From a virus: 64,000 nucleotides of DNA. The translations under genes were made by a program, and so were the position numbers. Under the pieces are notes generated by a model. That model saw only the letters and a list, made by a program, of their open reading frames with translations, had not been told where the DNA came from and searched no databases. How positions within the stretch are numbered: position 1 is the stretch's first letter; each line of letters starts with the position of its first letter. This document shows positions 9,512 through 19,163 of the stretch, one piece after another. The stretch spans positions 38,758 through 102,757 of IMG/VR virus record IMGVR_UViG_3300023184_005116. One strand, 5' to 3'.

Positions 9512-11857
9512 ATGCCTAATTACACATCAACACAGAGATTTGTTAAGCTTACTGATTATTTGCTGCTAGAATATGATTATACTACAGCACCAAATCCGGA
9601 GGAGTACTTTGTAAACACAGGTCTTCCCGCAGTAGGATTTGAAAAAATTGTAAATGGATATTTTGACAATTCAGTACAGATCTTAAATAAGCCTGCAGAT
9701 CAGGCTACCACTACCAATGTAAGGGATCTTAGTGTTGTTCAAACGGCAAAAAATAGATTCGTTACGTTAGATATGGATTATCTAACTCAGTATCTAGATT
9801 ATGATCCAAAATTAACACCCGTTAGTGGTCTTCCTATAGTATTCCCTTCTAATATTGGAGTTTATTATGACACTATAAAATTTCATATAGTATCAGGATA
9901 CAATTTTGATAATATTGATGGTGTAATTTTACAGATAAGATTTCAAGAAAGAACTGGAAAGAAAGCAACAATATTACAACTTCTTGTTACAAAATCTGAT
10001 GTAGCTCTTCCTATTCTAAATCCTAATCCTATTTATTTAGGTGGAGCTTTATATGATCATTATGTGGAAGTTAAGATACCTGCTTATGCAAATATGATTG
10101 CTCAATTTGAGATTTTAAATGGGCAACCTGCACAAACATATACATTAGGTGCTAAAATTTCATCAGATGGAAATGGATTTTTAAAAGATGCTCCTGTTGA
10201 ATTTACTTTATACGAGATAACACAAACTGTTCTTAAAGACGGATATCAAAACTACATAGCTCAGGTTAGAGCTCAATTAGGTGTTTTTCCTAGAGACAAT
10301 TATTCTAATCTAGCCGCAGTAATCCAGCAGAATTCTTTTTATAACTATCTTGAATATTATCCAACATGGGAAGGTAACTTCTTAGAAGATTTTATAAATG
10401 CAGAAGGTACAGTTGGTGTTTCTTATTATGTTATACACGAATTAGAAGTTAAAGAACAAGTTGGTCTAAGCTATATAACAACATATAATTTTTCAACGAC
10501 ACAAACTCAAGATTATAACTCTCCCTATATTTTTAGACCCGTTTTAGTTAACCCTTTAACTACATCTTTCATAGTAAACTATACTATGAGATTAGTTAAT
10601 AAAACTAATCAGAATCAGATTATAAGAAGATCGTCATTTAGTTCTTTAGATGTAACTAAATACGGAAGAGAGGTTAACAAGATAAATTTAACTACAGGAG
10701 CTTATTCTCAGAAGGTATACAATAAAGTTATACAAGCTGCTAATATATTATCACCTGTTGGTGTAAGTCCTACTCTTGGTGCTCCTATAGAGAAAAAAAT
10801 ACCGGTTTTCTATAAAGATAATAGTATTTCCGTCACGCAAGAAAATATCGTTATTGGTAAAGATGGGAATTTAGTTTCTGAAACATCAAGTCCAACTGCA
10901 AATACTGCTTATGGTCAAGGAAAAGCTAAAATTCTTGTCGATCCATTTGATAACTTTTACAAGTTTACAGTTTATAATCTTAAAGGAACTACAACTCCTG
11001 AGATTATGGATCTAGGCACTTCACTAACTTATTATATTGTTTTCTTAGATAAAACTGGACAAAGCGTAAGAGTTGAAAATATTAAAAATAAAACTTCAAT
11101 ATCAAATCCTTCTACTGGACAGGTAGCTTTTAAAGTTGTTGATACTAACTCAAAAAAAATCTTAGGGTTTACTTCTAGAGAATTTTATATAATTTCTAGA
11201 ACACCAGATGCGGTAGAAACTAAACTTTATTCAGGAACTTGGCAAAATCAATCCGAATTTACTGCTGGTCTTTCTTCTCAAGCTTCTTCGACAGGACCAA
11301 CAAAAGGTGTTACCGGAACTGCAACCACAACTACAACAACAGTTTCTACAACAGCATCAGAAGGAGCAACGAGAGCTTTAACAACAGCTGGAAATCAGAT
11401 TGTAAATGAAGTTCCACAAACAACAGTAACAAAACCTAGTAGACCTTATGTTTTAGGAAGTAGCTCAGTACTTAGTGTTAAGCCTACTTCTCTTTTAAAT
11501 ACAACCGGGGGATTTTCTACTGGTAAAACATCAGCAACTAAGGTTCCTTTACAAAGTTCAGTACAAGCAAATCTTATAAATATAAACGCATTAGCTGATT
11601 CTATAGCAGGAAAAGAATCACAAGGATCTAATCCTCAAAGTGTTATTAATTATTATTTTACACCTGGATCACCTGGTGCTACTCTATTTAAAGGAATAAA
11701 ACCAAGTCAGTTCTTAACTGCTGCTTACCAGATACATCCTAAAACGTCTAATGGTAACTATGATCCTAAGTATATACAATATTGTAATGCTTTAGATTTT
11801 CCAGTAACTAGCGATCCTGAAGGAGCTACAAAAAAAGGATCTACAAATAAAAAATAA
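9512..11857 (+). CDS. Large putative virion structural protein
   Basis: 781 residues beginning MPNYTSTQRFVKLTDYLLLEYDY. Mostly beta-type sequence without enzymatic motifs, signal peptide or membrane span. A Thr/Ser-rich low-complexity linker at about 595-640 (TGTATTTTTTVSTTAS) separates a large N-terminal part from a smaller C-terminal part, as in multi-domain tail proteins. It lies three bases before a tail-tube-like gene. A tail or baseplate role is inferred from context; the family is not recognised. Confidence 0.55.
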   Translation: MPNYTSTQRFVKLTDYLLLEYDYTTAPNPEEYFVNTGLPAVGFEKIVNGYFDNSVQILNKPADQATTTNVRDLSVVQTAKNRFVTLDMDYLTQYLDYDPKLTPVSGLPIVFPSNIGVYYDTIKFHIVSGYNFDNIDGVILQIRFQERTGKKATILQLLVTKSDVALPILNPNPIYLGGALYDHYVEVKIPAYANMIAQFEILNGQPAQTYTLGAKISSDGNGFLKDAPVEFTLYEITQTVLKDGYQNYIAQVRAQLGVFPRDNYSNLAAVIQQNSFYNYLEYYPTWEGNFLEDFINAEGTVGVSYYVIHELEVKEQVGLSYITTYNFSTTQTQDYNSPYIFRPVLVNPLTTSFIVNYTMRLVNKTNQNQIIRRSSFSSLDVTKYGREVNKINLTTGAYSQKVYNKVIQAANILSPVGVSPTLGAPIEKKIPVFYKDNSISVTQENIVIGKDGNLVSETSSPTANTAYGQGKAKILVDPFDNFYKFTVYNLKGTTTPEIMDLGTSLTYYIVFLDKTGQSVRVENIKNKTSISNPSTGQVAFKVVDTNSKKILGFTSREFYIISRTPDAVETKLYSGTWQNQSEFTAGLSSQASSTGPTKGVTGTATTTTTTVSTTASEGATRALTTAGNQIVNEVPQTTVTKPSRPYVLGSSSVLSVKPTSLLNTTGGFSTGKTSATKVPLQSSVQANLININALADSIAGKESQGSNPQSVINYYFTPGSPGATLFKGIKPSQFLTAAYQIHPKTSNGNYDPKYIQYCNALDFPVTSDPEGATKKGSTNKK

Positions 11858-11860
11858 TAG

Positions 11861-12412
11861 ATGATTTTAAACGCCAGGCAAAATGGTTTTATATTTAATT
11901 TTCCTAAGGGGTTTATTGTAGATGCTGTTGTTGAAAAATACCAGGGGTACATTAAAAGAATGCCTATTCCTTATGATACTGTTAATGATTTTATAAACGC
12001 AACTATACAATCTGTAAACTTCCCAACGCTTAGAGCTGTTGATAACGTAGAACAGATTAGACCAGGCGGATTCAAACAATCTTACAAAAGTGCAACCACT
12101 TTGCAAAATTTGGTTCAAAGAGAATTTACTGTTACATTTAAACTTGGAGAAGGATTTATTAATTATTGGGTAATTTACGAGAACATTATTAAGTTTTTGG
12201 ATTTTAATAATCCAGAGCAATATCTTCCAGACTTTAGACTTTTATTATTGGATAATGATGGTATTATTATGGCCAGCATTCTTCTTCAACAACCTATTGT
12301 GACGTCACTTTCCGAAATACAGTTGAACTACTCTTCAACTACCCCGCAGTTTAGCACTTTCTCTGTTGGGTTCAAATGTAATTACGTAGATGTCAAATTG
12401 GAAATCGGATAA
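11861..12412 (+). CDS. Putative tail tube / baseplate tube-like protein
   Basis: 183 residues. The C-terminal half has an alternating beta pattern ending STFSVGFKCNYVDVKLEIG, reminiscent of tail-tube-fold proteins of contractile-tail phages (the gp19/gp48/gp54 type in T4), and the central LVQREFTVTFKLGEG segment also fits such a fold. This is a pattern judgement, not a confirmed homology. It sits at the boundary between virion genes and the recombination block, and its last 23 bases overlap the start of the RuvC-like gene. Confidence 0.4.
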   Translation: MILNARQNGFIFNFPKGFIVDAVVEKYQGYIKRMPIPYDTVNDFINATIQSVNFPTLRAVDNVEQIRPGGFKQSYKSATTLQNLVQREFTVTFKLGEGFINYWVIYENIIKFLDFNNPEQYLPDFRLLLLDNDGIIMASILLQQPIVTSLSEIQLNYSSTTPQFSTFSVGFKCNYVDVKLEIG

Positions 12413-13088
12413 AAAAATAATTGGTATAGACTTTAGCTTAAACTCTCCAGGGTTTGCAATCCTAACTCAATATAATTGTAAATGGATAAGTCTCCACAGA
12501 ACCACTAACAACATACCAAAGATGCTAGAAAAGGACGGATCACCGTTCAAAGTATTTAATGGTATCTCTGAATTCTCTATTAATATAGTTGAGAAAAAAG
12601 AATTTAAAGGGGAATACCACGAAAAGGAAAGAGAAAAAATCCTTAATGCAATTTATTTCTCAGAAAAAGTTTTGGAATTACTAGAACCTTATCTTGATGG
12701 GGGAACCTCCGTAGCAATGGAAGGGCTTTCGTTTGGATCTAGTGGAAATTCTTTAATTGATATTTCTATGACTACTGCTTTAGTTAGAGCAGGCGTTGTT
12801 AAAAAAATCGATCCTAATAATTTCTTTGTAATATCTCCAACAACTTTAAAGAAATTTGCAGTAAAGGGAAATGCAAAAAAAGACGAGCTCTACCATACAA
12901 TATTAGAAAAGAAAAGATTTGATGTTAGACTTAAACCATTAATGGATGTATTAGAAAAAAATAAAGGTACTTGGATTAAAGGAGTTGGAAAAGTAGAAAA
13001 TCCTTGTTCTGATATAATTGATGCTACTTGGTTAGCTTTATTTATTGAAGAAAATGAAGAGAAACTTTTGAAAGGCTCCACTGTATAA
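12390..13088 (+). CDS. RuvC-like Holliday junction resolvase (RNase H fold)
   Basis: 232 residues. The N-terminal GIDFSLNSPG motif supplies the first catalytic Asp (D14), followed by a Glu in VAMEGLSFGSSG (about E111) and C-terminal acidic residues in CSDIIDATW (D208, D211). This spacing is that of RuvC-type resolvases, which cut four-way DNA junctions. In a T4-like phage this would do the job of endonuclease VII (gp49): debranching recombinational replication intermediates before packaging. It heads the gp32-primase-UvsY-UvsW run, consistent with that role. Confidence 0.75.
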   Translation: MSNWKSDKKIIGIDFSLNSPGFAILTQYNCKWISLHRTTNNIPKMLEKDGSPFKVFNGISEFSINIVEKKEFKGEYHEKEREKILNAIYFSEKVLELLEPYLDGGTSVAMEGLSFGSSGNSLIDISMTTALVRAGVVKKIDPNNFFVISPTTLKKFAVKGNAKKDELYHTILEKKRFDVRLKPLMDVLEKNKGTWIKGVGKVENPCSDIIDATWLALFIEENEEKLLKGSTV

Positions 13089-13137
13089 ATAAAGATTAAG
13101 TTCATTAAAAAAACAATTAAAAAAAATTTGAAAAATT

Positions 13138-14094
13138 ATGGAAGACAATTTTGACATTTTCAACCTGGACAATGAGGCATTTGTAAAACAGGAAGTTAAG
13201 AGAGATGAGGACGAGTTTATCTACAAACCGTATCCTGAATTAGGAAAAGACGGTGTGTATAAATCTTTAATCCGATTCTTACCTAACATCACAAACCCTA
13301 AAAAATCTAAAATCCACCAATACTACGTGTGGTTAAAAGATCCTGTAGACGGAGCAAACTTTAAAGCTCTTTGTCCTTCTACAGTAGGAAAAAAATCAAT
13401 TTTAAAAGACATTTACTGGAAGCTTAAAAATTCTGCTTCTGCTAAAGATCAAGAGATTTCTAAAGCTTTCTCAAGAAAAGAAGATTTCTATTCTTTGATT
13501 CAAGTAGTAAAAGATCCAAACAAGCCAGAGCTTGAAGGTAAAATCATGATCTTGAAATTCGGTAGAAAAGTAAACGATCTTATCGAGCAACAAATTAAAC
13601 CTGAATTTGGTAATCCGTCAAATCCTTATGATTTATTCGAAGGTAAAAGTTTTGGATTACAGGTAAGAAAGGTTGGTGAATGGAACAACTACGATCTTTG
13701 TCAATTCGTTGGAGATAAAGGACCGGTTATGGTTAATGGATCTGCAGTTGAAAAAACAGAGGAAAGCAGAGACGCAATCACTAAATATTTAAAATCCGGT
13801 CCATTGGATCTTGATAAATATGATTACAAAGATTGGACAGAAGACGAAACTGAGAAGATCATGAAGATCATTAGAAACACTATTCCTGACGGAAGAATGA
13901 TTTCTGAAATCGTTTCAGGAAACTCTGATTCTAAATCTGCTACATCAGCACCTTCAAACAATGTTGATAGTTTCTTCGAGGATGCTAATTCTCGTACTAC
14001 AACACAATCTGAAGAGCCAGATCAGGAATCAAAACCAGCTAAGTCAAGTGGTAAAGCCGCTCCTTCTCTAGACGATTTATATAACGATTTATAA
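13138..14094 (+). CDS. T4 gp32-like single-stranded DNA-binding protein
   Basis: 318 residues. The N-terminal half carries the OB-type core typical of gp32 (YKSLIRFLPN, HQYYVWLKDP), and the C-terminal 60 residues are Ser/Asp/Glu-rich, ending LDDLYNDL, as in the acidic protein-interaction tail of T4 gp32. It would coat ssDNA and recruit primase, UvsY and UvsW, all encoded immediately downstream. The T4 zinc site (one His and three Cys) is not present: H60 is there, but only one Cys (C79) follows in the region. The leader is A-rich without a Shine-Dalgarno sequence. Confidence 0.8.
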   Translation: MEDNFDIFNLDNEAFVKQEVKRDEDEFIYKPYPELGKDGVYKSLIRFLPNITNPKKSKIHQYYVWLKDPVDGANFKALCPSTVGKKSILKDIYWKLKNSASAKDQEISKAFSRKEDFYSLIQVVKDPNKPELEGKIMILKFGRKVNDLIEQQIKPEFGNPSNPYDLFEGKSFGLQVRKVGEWNNYDLCQFVGDKGPVMVNGSAVEKTEESRDAITKYLKSGPLDLDKYDYKDWTEDETEKIMKIIRNTIPDGRMISEIVSGNSDSKSATSAPSNNVDSFFEDANSRTTTQSEEPDQESKPAKSSGKAAPSLDDLYNDL

Positions 14095-14114
14095 TAATCT
14101 AAATATGGATCGTA

Positions 14115-15185
14115 ATGGAAACAAAGGAAGCAAGTGGTCTTACAGTAGACCGAGTTAAAGGGATAGTACAAGCATCTCTTCTTAAATTCTTCGGAAACGA
14201 TCCGCATCGTCTTAAGATATACCAAGGGGGCAACAGATTAAATTTCTGTTGCCCCTATTGTGGTGATTCTAGGGATCCTAAAAAGAAAAGAGGGAATCTA
14301 TACTTAGATACACTAACTTATAAATGTTATAACGGAGGTTGCGGGGTATTTAAGAATCTGAACCAATTAACAAGGGATTTCGATATACAGACAATGCTTA
14401 GTTCTGATGAGATCTCGGAAATAACTGAATTATCAAGAAGCTCTGTAGCAAGAAAGAAAATCCGTAATTCTATTGATTATTTCTTTTCCGAAAATTACAA
14501 AGACATTCTAATACCTAGAGATGAGCTAAAAGCTAAACTAGGACTTTGGGAGGTTAAAGGAACTTTTGCAGAAAAATGGATTCTTGATAGAAACCATACA
14601 CCTGATAGTAAATTTTTATGGGATCCAAAAAGAAGAAATCTATATCTTTTAAATCTTTCAGGAGACGAGACTAAGGTTATTGGTTTACAAATGAGGCCAA
14701 TAGTTAAAAAGGGACATAGCAAATATTTTACATATAAGCTTAGCGGTATTTATAAAAATCTTATGGGAATAAAAGATCCTGAGATTATTTTAAAAGCCGA
14801 AGAGGTTGATCCAATATCTAGTGTATTTGGATTTGCAACTGTGGACTTAGATGCTATGATTACAACTTTTGAAGGACCATTGGATGCTTGGCTTTGTCCA
14901 AATTCAATTGCACTTTGTTCTATTAATAACCCTTTCCCTTTTGATGTATTAAATAAGAGGTGGTTCTTAGACGGAGATAAACCAGGAAGAGATAAATCAA
15001 GAAATCTTTTAGAAGATGGTGAAAATGTATTTCTTTGGGGAAAATTTTTAAAAGAAAATGATTTTCCTGATAGGGAAAAATGGGATCTTAATGATGTTGT
15101 AAATTATCTTAGATCAACAGGAAAAAAAATCAAAAGGCTCGATAATTATTTTTCCACTGATAAATGGGATATTATAGATATATGA
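14115..15185 (+). CDS. DNA primase, T4 gp61-like
   Basis: 356 residues. An N-terminal zinc-ribbon (CCPYC at 45-49, then C71 and C76) precedes a TOPRIM catalytic region with FEGPLDAW and FLDGDKPGRDKS supplying the Glu and Asp-x-Asp residues. This is the layout of T4 gp61-type primases that make RNA primers for lagging-strand synthesis together with a gp41 helicase (not in this window). It lies 20 bases after the gp32 gene and its stop overlaps the next start in an ATGA arrangement. Confidence 0.8.
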   Translation: METKEASGLTVDRVKGIVQASLLKFFGNDPHRLKIYQGGNRLNFCCPYCGDSRDPKKKRGNLYLDTLTYKCYNGGCGVFKNLNQLTRDFDIQTMLSSDEISEITELSRSSVARKKIRNSIDYFFSENYKDILIPRDELKAKLGLWEVKGTFAEKWILDRNHTPDSKFLWDPKRRNLYLLNLSGDETKVIGLQMRPIVKKGHSKYFTYKLSGIYKNLMGIKDPEIILKAEEVDPISSVFGFATVDLDAMITTFEGPLDAWLCPNSIALCSINNPFPFDVLNKRWFLDGDKPGRDKSRNLLEDGENVFLWGKFLKENDFPDREKWDLNDVVNYLRSTGKKIKRLDNYFSTDKWDIIDI

Positions 15186-15382
15186 AAAAATCTAGAGCTA
15201 AAAATAATAATGGTAAATATAAGTTTCCTGTAGATATAAAAGGGGACTTTGAATTACCTGATTTTGATCTGTCTTCTAATTATGAGAACAGCAAGGTAAA
15301 GAATAAAATAAGCTCTGAAATAAAAGAGGTTATTACAGTAAAAAATAAAAAGAAAAAATGTCAGAGCAACAAGCTAATATAG
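15182..15382 (+). CDS. Small basic hypothetical protein
   Basis: 66 residues from the ATG that overlaps the primase stop (ATGA), which is why this start is preferred to an upstream in-frame ATG at 15164. Lys-rich (MKKSRAKNNNGKYKFP at the start, VKNKKKKCQSNK at the end) with an acidic middle. No domain recognised. It overlaps the UvsY-like gene by 25 bases, so it is translationally linked to the recombination genes. It could be a small nucleic-acid or replisome-binding protein; this is not shown. Confidence 0.5.
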   Translation: MKKSRAKNNNGKYKFPVDIKGDFELPDFDLSSNYENSKVKNKISSEIKEVITVKNKKKKCQSNKLI

Positions 15383-15828
15383 AGGGTAAAATAGATTTTG
15401 ATAAAAAATTTGGCGAAGAAAGATCTGAGTGGACTGAAAAAATTAGATCACTTGCTATTCGTATGAAAAACATTAGAGAGCTTGCTGAAGTACAGGTCGA
15501 TTTATATTCAAATAGACAGATCATATTAGAATATAATGCTAAACTTGGACAAGTTATGACTAAGCTTAATGCTAAATTCAGAAAAGATAAAGCAGATCGT
15601 TTAAAGTATTACTCTGAAAATAGCCAGGTGAAATACGGAGCAAATGAAAAGAATCCATTGATAGAGGGGGATCTTAGTGAGTTAAAAGAAAGAATGGAAA
15701 TAGTAGAAACACAGATTTCTTTTCTAAATGAAACTATGAAAACTGTAGACCACATGCTTTATGGGGTCCGTTCAAGAATATCTCTTGAAGAGTATATGAG
15801 ATCGGGAGCGGTCAAAAATAATTATTAA
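15358..15828 (+). CDS. uvsY: UvsY-like recombination mediator
   Basis: 156 residues, largely helical and highly charged, with a C-terminal pattern (ETQISFLNETMKTVDHMLYGVRSRISLEEYM) that fits the T4 UvsY family in size and style. UvsY loads the UvsX recombinase onto gp32-coated ssDNA. The assignment rests on length, helical pattern and position immediately before uvsW, as in T4-type genomes; a profile search was not possible. UvsX itself is not in this window. Confidence 0.6.
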   Translation: MSEQQANIEGKIDFDKKFGEERSEWTEKIRSLAIRMKNIRELAEVQVDLYSNRQIILEYNAKLGQVMTKLNAKFRKDKADRLKYYSENSQVKYGANEKNPLIEGDLSELKERMEIVETQISFLNETMKTVDHMLYGVRSRISLEEYMRSGAVKNNY

Positions 15829-15831
15829 TTA

Positions 15832-17358
15832 ATGCTAAAATTCGTAGTAAGTGAAGATAGGAATTGGTTAAGTTTAGTTGATTATGACGAAGAATTTGAA
15901 AGAAAACAAATTGAAATATCATTAACTAAAAAAATACATAACCACTTTTTTCACCCCCTTGTTAAAAAGAAACATTGGGATGGAGCTATATGTTTTGTAG
16001 ATAAGAGATTGCCTATTTGGAGAGTTCCAGTTGGACTTTGGTCTGAACTTTATCAGATAGGACAAAAATATAAAATAGAGGTGAGAATAGATGGTCTTGA
16101 GAACATCATAGACAGTTCTTTAACTCTTGAAAAATTTACTTCGTGGTGTAACGATTTTTTTGAAGGTAAATCTTTTCAGCCTAGAGATTATCAAATAGAA
16201 ACAGCATGGAAGATCGTAAGATTTAAACTTTCCGTATCTGAGGTTGCAACTAGTTCTGGAAAAACTCTCATTGCATTTATGGTTCTTGCATATCTTAAGA
16301 AAGTACATAACGTTCAGAAATTCTTAATGGTAGTACCAAATAGTAACCTTGTAATACAAGGATCTGAGGACTTTGAAGAGTATGGATTAGAAGAATTAGA
16401 CAATTGTGAGCTTCAGCAAATACACGGATCTAATAAAAAGAAAATATCAAGTGGGCTTATGATTGGTACTTATCAATCATTGGTTAAAATGGAGCCTGAA
16501 TTTTTTGATGGAGTTGAAGCTGTTTTTGTTGACGAATGTCATCAAGCCCAAAGTGCATCGATTAAAAAGGTAGTTGCCTTGTGTAGGGATTCTAAATGGA
16601 GATTTGGATTATCTGGTACTCTAGCTAATAAAGCTACTGCTGAGTATCTGACAATACAACAATTTCTAGGACCATTAATTATGGAGATATCCCCTAAGTT
16701 TTTGTTTGATAACAAATATGCTACTCCAGTATCAATTAAAATTGTTAAAATGGATTGGCTAGATGATAGTGTAAAAGAAAAACTTGGTACGCTAAAAGAA
16801 ACAAAAACTGAAATAGAGGGGAATGAAATATTTAATATTGAAAGAAAGCTTGTTGTAAATTCAGACAAAAGGCTGGATTATGTTCTAAACTTTATACTCA
16901 AGACTTCTAAAAATTCATTGGTTCTTTTTCAATCTGTAGGCGAGGGATACGGTAAAAGACTATACGACGGAATTAGAGAAAAAACTAATGAACGTGAGGT
17001 TTATTATATAGACGGAGATACGGATCCTCAGAAAAGAGAAATCTTTTTGAATAGAATGGAAGAAGGTATTAATAAAATATTGGTAGCATCTTTTGGTACT
17101 CTTTCTACAGGAATCAGCGTAAAAAATATCCACAATATATTCCTTACTGAATCATATAAATCTGAGGTTTTAATCAAGCAAAGCTTAGGAAGGGGAATGA
17201 GATTATTTGAAGGGAAAGATAAAGTAAATATTATAGACTTTGTAGACAACTTTTCTTGGAACGGTAAAGACAATTACCTTATGAAACATTCAAAAGAAAG
17301 AATAGAAATATACAAAAAAGAGCATTTTGAATATAAGGTCTACGAGATCAAAATTTAA
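15832..17358 (+). CDS. uvsW: UvsW-type superfamily 2 DNA helicase
   Basis: 508 residues. After an N-terminal DNA-binding domain, Walker A ATSSGKTLIAF lies at about 138-148 and the DEAH-box-like Walker B DECHQ at about 234-238. Later motifs include FGLSGT, ILVASFGTLSTGISV and QSLGRGMRL (motif VI). This is the domain order of T4 UvsW, which unwinds R-loops and branched DNA and drives the switch from origin- to recombination-dependent replication. It is 3 bases after the UvsY-like gene, as one transcription unit. Confidence 0.85.
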   Translation: MLKFVVSEDRNWLSLVDYDEEFERKQIEISLTKKIHNHFFHPLVKKKHWDGAICFVDKRLPIWRVPVGLWSELYQIGQKYKIEVRIDGLENIIDSSLTLEKFTSWCNDFFEGKSFQPRDYQIETAWKIVRFKLSVSEVATSSGKTLIAFMVLAYLKKVHNVQKFLMVVPNSNLVIQGSEDFEEYGLEELDNCELQQIHGSNKKKISSGLMIGTYQSLVKMEPEFFDGVEAVFVDECHQAQSASIKKVVALCRDSKWRFGLSGTLANKATAEYLTIQQFLGPLIMEISPKFLFDNKYATPVSIKIVKMDWLDDSVKEKLGTLKETKTEIEGNEIFNIERKLVVNSDKRLDYVLNFILKTSKNSLVLFQSVGEGYGKRLYDGIREKTNEREVYYIDGDTDPQKREIFLNRMEEGINKILVASFGTLSTGISVKNIHNIFLTESYKSEVLIKQSLGRGMRLFEGKDKVNIIDFVDNFSWNGKDNYLMKHSKERIEIYKKEHFEYKVYEIKI

Positions 17359-17364
17359 TATTTG

Positions 17365-17372
17365 GATATATA
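17365..17372 (+). promoter_or_regulatory. Late-promoter-like element GATATATA
   Basis: GATATATA in the 35-base gap after uvsW, 21 bases before the ATG at 17394. It opens a block of genes whose products carry capsid-targeting-like N-termini, consistent with late transcription following an early/middle replication cluster. Confidence 0.5.
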
Positions 17373-17393
17373 AGAAGAAAGAAAAGAATCTAA

Positions 17394-17984
17394 ATGAAAA
17401 ATATCCAATTATACGAGCATTTTTGTATTAACGAGGCTGAAAATGTATTCTTTACTAGACACAATCAACCTGGTAAATACAAAGATAGAGCATCAAAAAC
17501 ATACGGATTAACAGAAAATCCTACGGTATTACAAAAAGCTCACAACTTCTTTAGCAAAATGGAAGACCGAATAAACAGCATGGCTGGAATCGGTAGTTCT
17601 TTGCAAAAATCAAGAAGATCTGAAAGAGGCGGAGGCCCTGATACTGGTGTAGAGGTACTTTTTGGCTTACCTTCTGTTATACCTAACGTACTTAAAAGAG
17701 TATTTGGTCCTAGTAAATTTGAGCTTGCTAAAAAAGCACCTGCTAGCGACGATAACGTAGATTTGGAATTCATGAGACATACTAATGAAGACTTTGCTAA
17801 AAATGATCTTCCTAGTATAAGAACTGAAAAACAGCTGGAGGATAATATTGCAGATCTTTATCAAAAAGGTAATGTTGCAAAAGGACAGGTTCCTGTTCTA
17901 GATGATATAGCAAGAAATAGAGCTACTATGTATTATACTAGAGAGTTCAACCCAGCCCAACCGGTATTACAAACAAATAACTAA
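17394..17984 (+). CDS. Putative packaged internal protein with capsid-targeting-like N-terminus
   Basis: 196 residues. The N-terminus MKNIQLYEHFCINE|A fits the pattern of T4 internal proteins (T4 IPs begin MKTYQEFIAE) that are carried into the prohead and cut after an (I/L)xE motif by the gp21-type protease. Here INE would be the cut site. The mature part has a basic, Ser/Arg-rich stretch (LQKSRRSERGGG, about 66-77) and no recognised domain. A late-promoter-like element lies upstream. Being a virion internal protein is an inference from the N-terminus. Confidence 0.55.
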   Translation: MKNIQLYEHFCINEAENVFFTRHNQPGKYKDRASKTYGLTENPTVLQKAHNFFSKMEDRINSMAGIGSSLQKSRRSERGGGPDTGVEVLFGLPSVIPNVLKRVFGPSKFELAKKAPASDDNVDLEFMRHTNEDFAKNDLPSIRTEKQLEDNIADLYQKGNVAKGQVPVLDDIARNRATMYYTREFNPAQPVLQTNN

Positions 17985-17990
17985 TCAAAA

Positions 17991-18713
17991 ATGAAAAAAT
18001 TCTCTTTAGTAGTAGAAAAGAAAAAACAAGAATTACAAGAAAACGAATTGGTAAACGAAAGAAATCTTTACCTAGATTTTTCTAAAAAATATAACAAGGA
18101 ACATGGTGTTTCTGGTCCTTTTGATAAAAAGTTCAAAGGAGACGAAAAAGCTCAAGAGGAGTATATGGGAGGCCTTTCTAAAGCTTGGGCAGAGCACAAA
18201 AAGAAAAAAGGAATCAAAAATAAATCTGAAAAGAATTTTGATTTCAAGAAAAAAATGAACGAGTCCAAAGCATTAGATATGGCTAAAGAAATGATCGGCG
18301 ACGGTGGAGAACCTAACTATCATTTTGTTACTATGTGTGATGATTATCTTTTTGAAAAAGAAGGTGAAATGATAAAATACAGTAAGGACATTTCTTCAGC
18401 TCCTCTTAAAATTAAAACTACTCCTGATATGGGAGCTTACACATTTGGCCCTTTCATGAATATCGAAGAGTCTAAAATGTTTGCAGAAAGTATTGAACTT
18501 GATGAAATCAATGGACCTAGAATGGTAGTTATAGAGGACAGAAAAGAAGGAGAAGTTTTTTCTAAATATCTTAGCTGTAAGCTTCAACCGGTTTGGGACG
18601 AAAACATTAGTGACAGTAGCGCATCTGATGAGGATATGGACGACGAAGATGAATTTGAAGATCCTAATTCGGAATATACATACGGTGACGAAACTGAAGA
18701 CGAAGAAGAATAA
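17991..18713 (+). CDS. Hypothetical protein with acidic tail and capsid-targeting-like start
   Basis: 240 residues. It begins MKKFSLVVE|KKKQ, a possible short capsid-targeting sequence with VVE as the cut site. A Lys-rich coiled-coil-like N-terminal third (to about residue 85) is followed by a mixed domain, and the last 40 residues are strongly acidic (DEDMDDEDEFEDPNSE). No family recognised. It sits 6 bases after a similar gene and 2 bases before the next, in one operon. Confidence 0.5.
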   Translation: MKKFSLVVEKKKQELQENELVNERNLYLDFSKKYNKEHGVSGPFDKKFKGDEKAQEEYMGGLSKAWAEHKKKKGIKNKSEKNFDFKKKMNESKALDMAKEMIGDGGEPNYHFVTMCDDYLFEKEGEMIKYSKDISSAPLKIKTTPDMGAYTFGPFMNIEESKMFAESIELDEINGPRMVVIEDRKEGEVFSKYLSCKLQPVWDENISDSSASDEDMDDEDEFEDPNSEYTYGDETEDEEE

Positions 18714-18715
18714 GA

Positions 18716-19159
18716 ATGCTAACACTATCACAAAATCTAGCTCTTTATCCGCTTTTACAGCACTATATAGGGAGTCAAGTAACCTCTATTATACCAAATC
18801 AATCTTATCTCTCTTTTAATACCTTATTAGGTGAAAGGGGAGAACTTCGTATGGAAGATAATGGCGATTGGAGAATAATAATAGGAAGTGAAATTATAGA
18901 TACAATAGAAAGTGATGTTTTTAAAACTCTTATAAGTCCAGATGCTAAAATAAAAATAGAGGAATATCTAGATTTACTGAAATCCTTGGGTACTCAGGAT
19001 AATATAAGCTATCGATCTAGAGTACTTGTTCAACAGATTCTAAAAGTTTTAGAAGATTATGTTATTAACTCTAATTATGTGCCTAAGAAAATAATAAAAG
19101 TTGGGCCTTTTATTGTTTTTAGCCACGAGGGAATAAAATTTATAAATTGTTTAAATTAA
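18716..19159 (+). CDS. Hypothetical protein
   Basis: 147 residues beginning MLTLSQNLALYPLLQHYIGSQ. It has no signal peptide and no recognised motif; mixed alpha/beta with a helical middle. It lies 2 bases after the preceding gene and 4 bases before a ligase-like/nucleotidyltransferase fusion gene. Function unknown. Confidence 0.5.
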   Translation: MLTLSQNLALYPLLQHYIGSQVTSIIPNQSYLSFNTLLGERGELRMEDNGDWRIIIGSEIIDTIESDVFKTLISPDAKIKIEEYLDLLKSLGTQDNISYRSRVLVQQILKVLEDYVINSNYVPKKIIKVGPFIVFSHEGIKFINCLN

Positions 19160-19163
19160 AAAA

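Noticed and set aside
13084-13091. TATAAATA, an exact T4 late-promoter match upstream of the gp32-like gene
   Set aside because: It overlaps the end of the resolvase gene, the SSB gene should be early, and this phage seems to use GATATATA for late genes; probably chance in AT-rich sequence.
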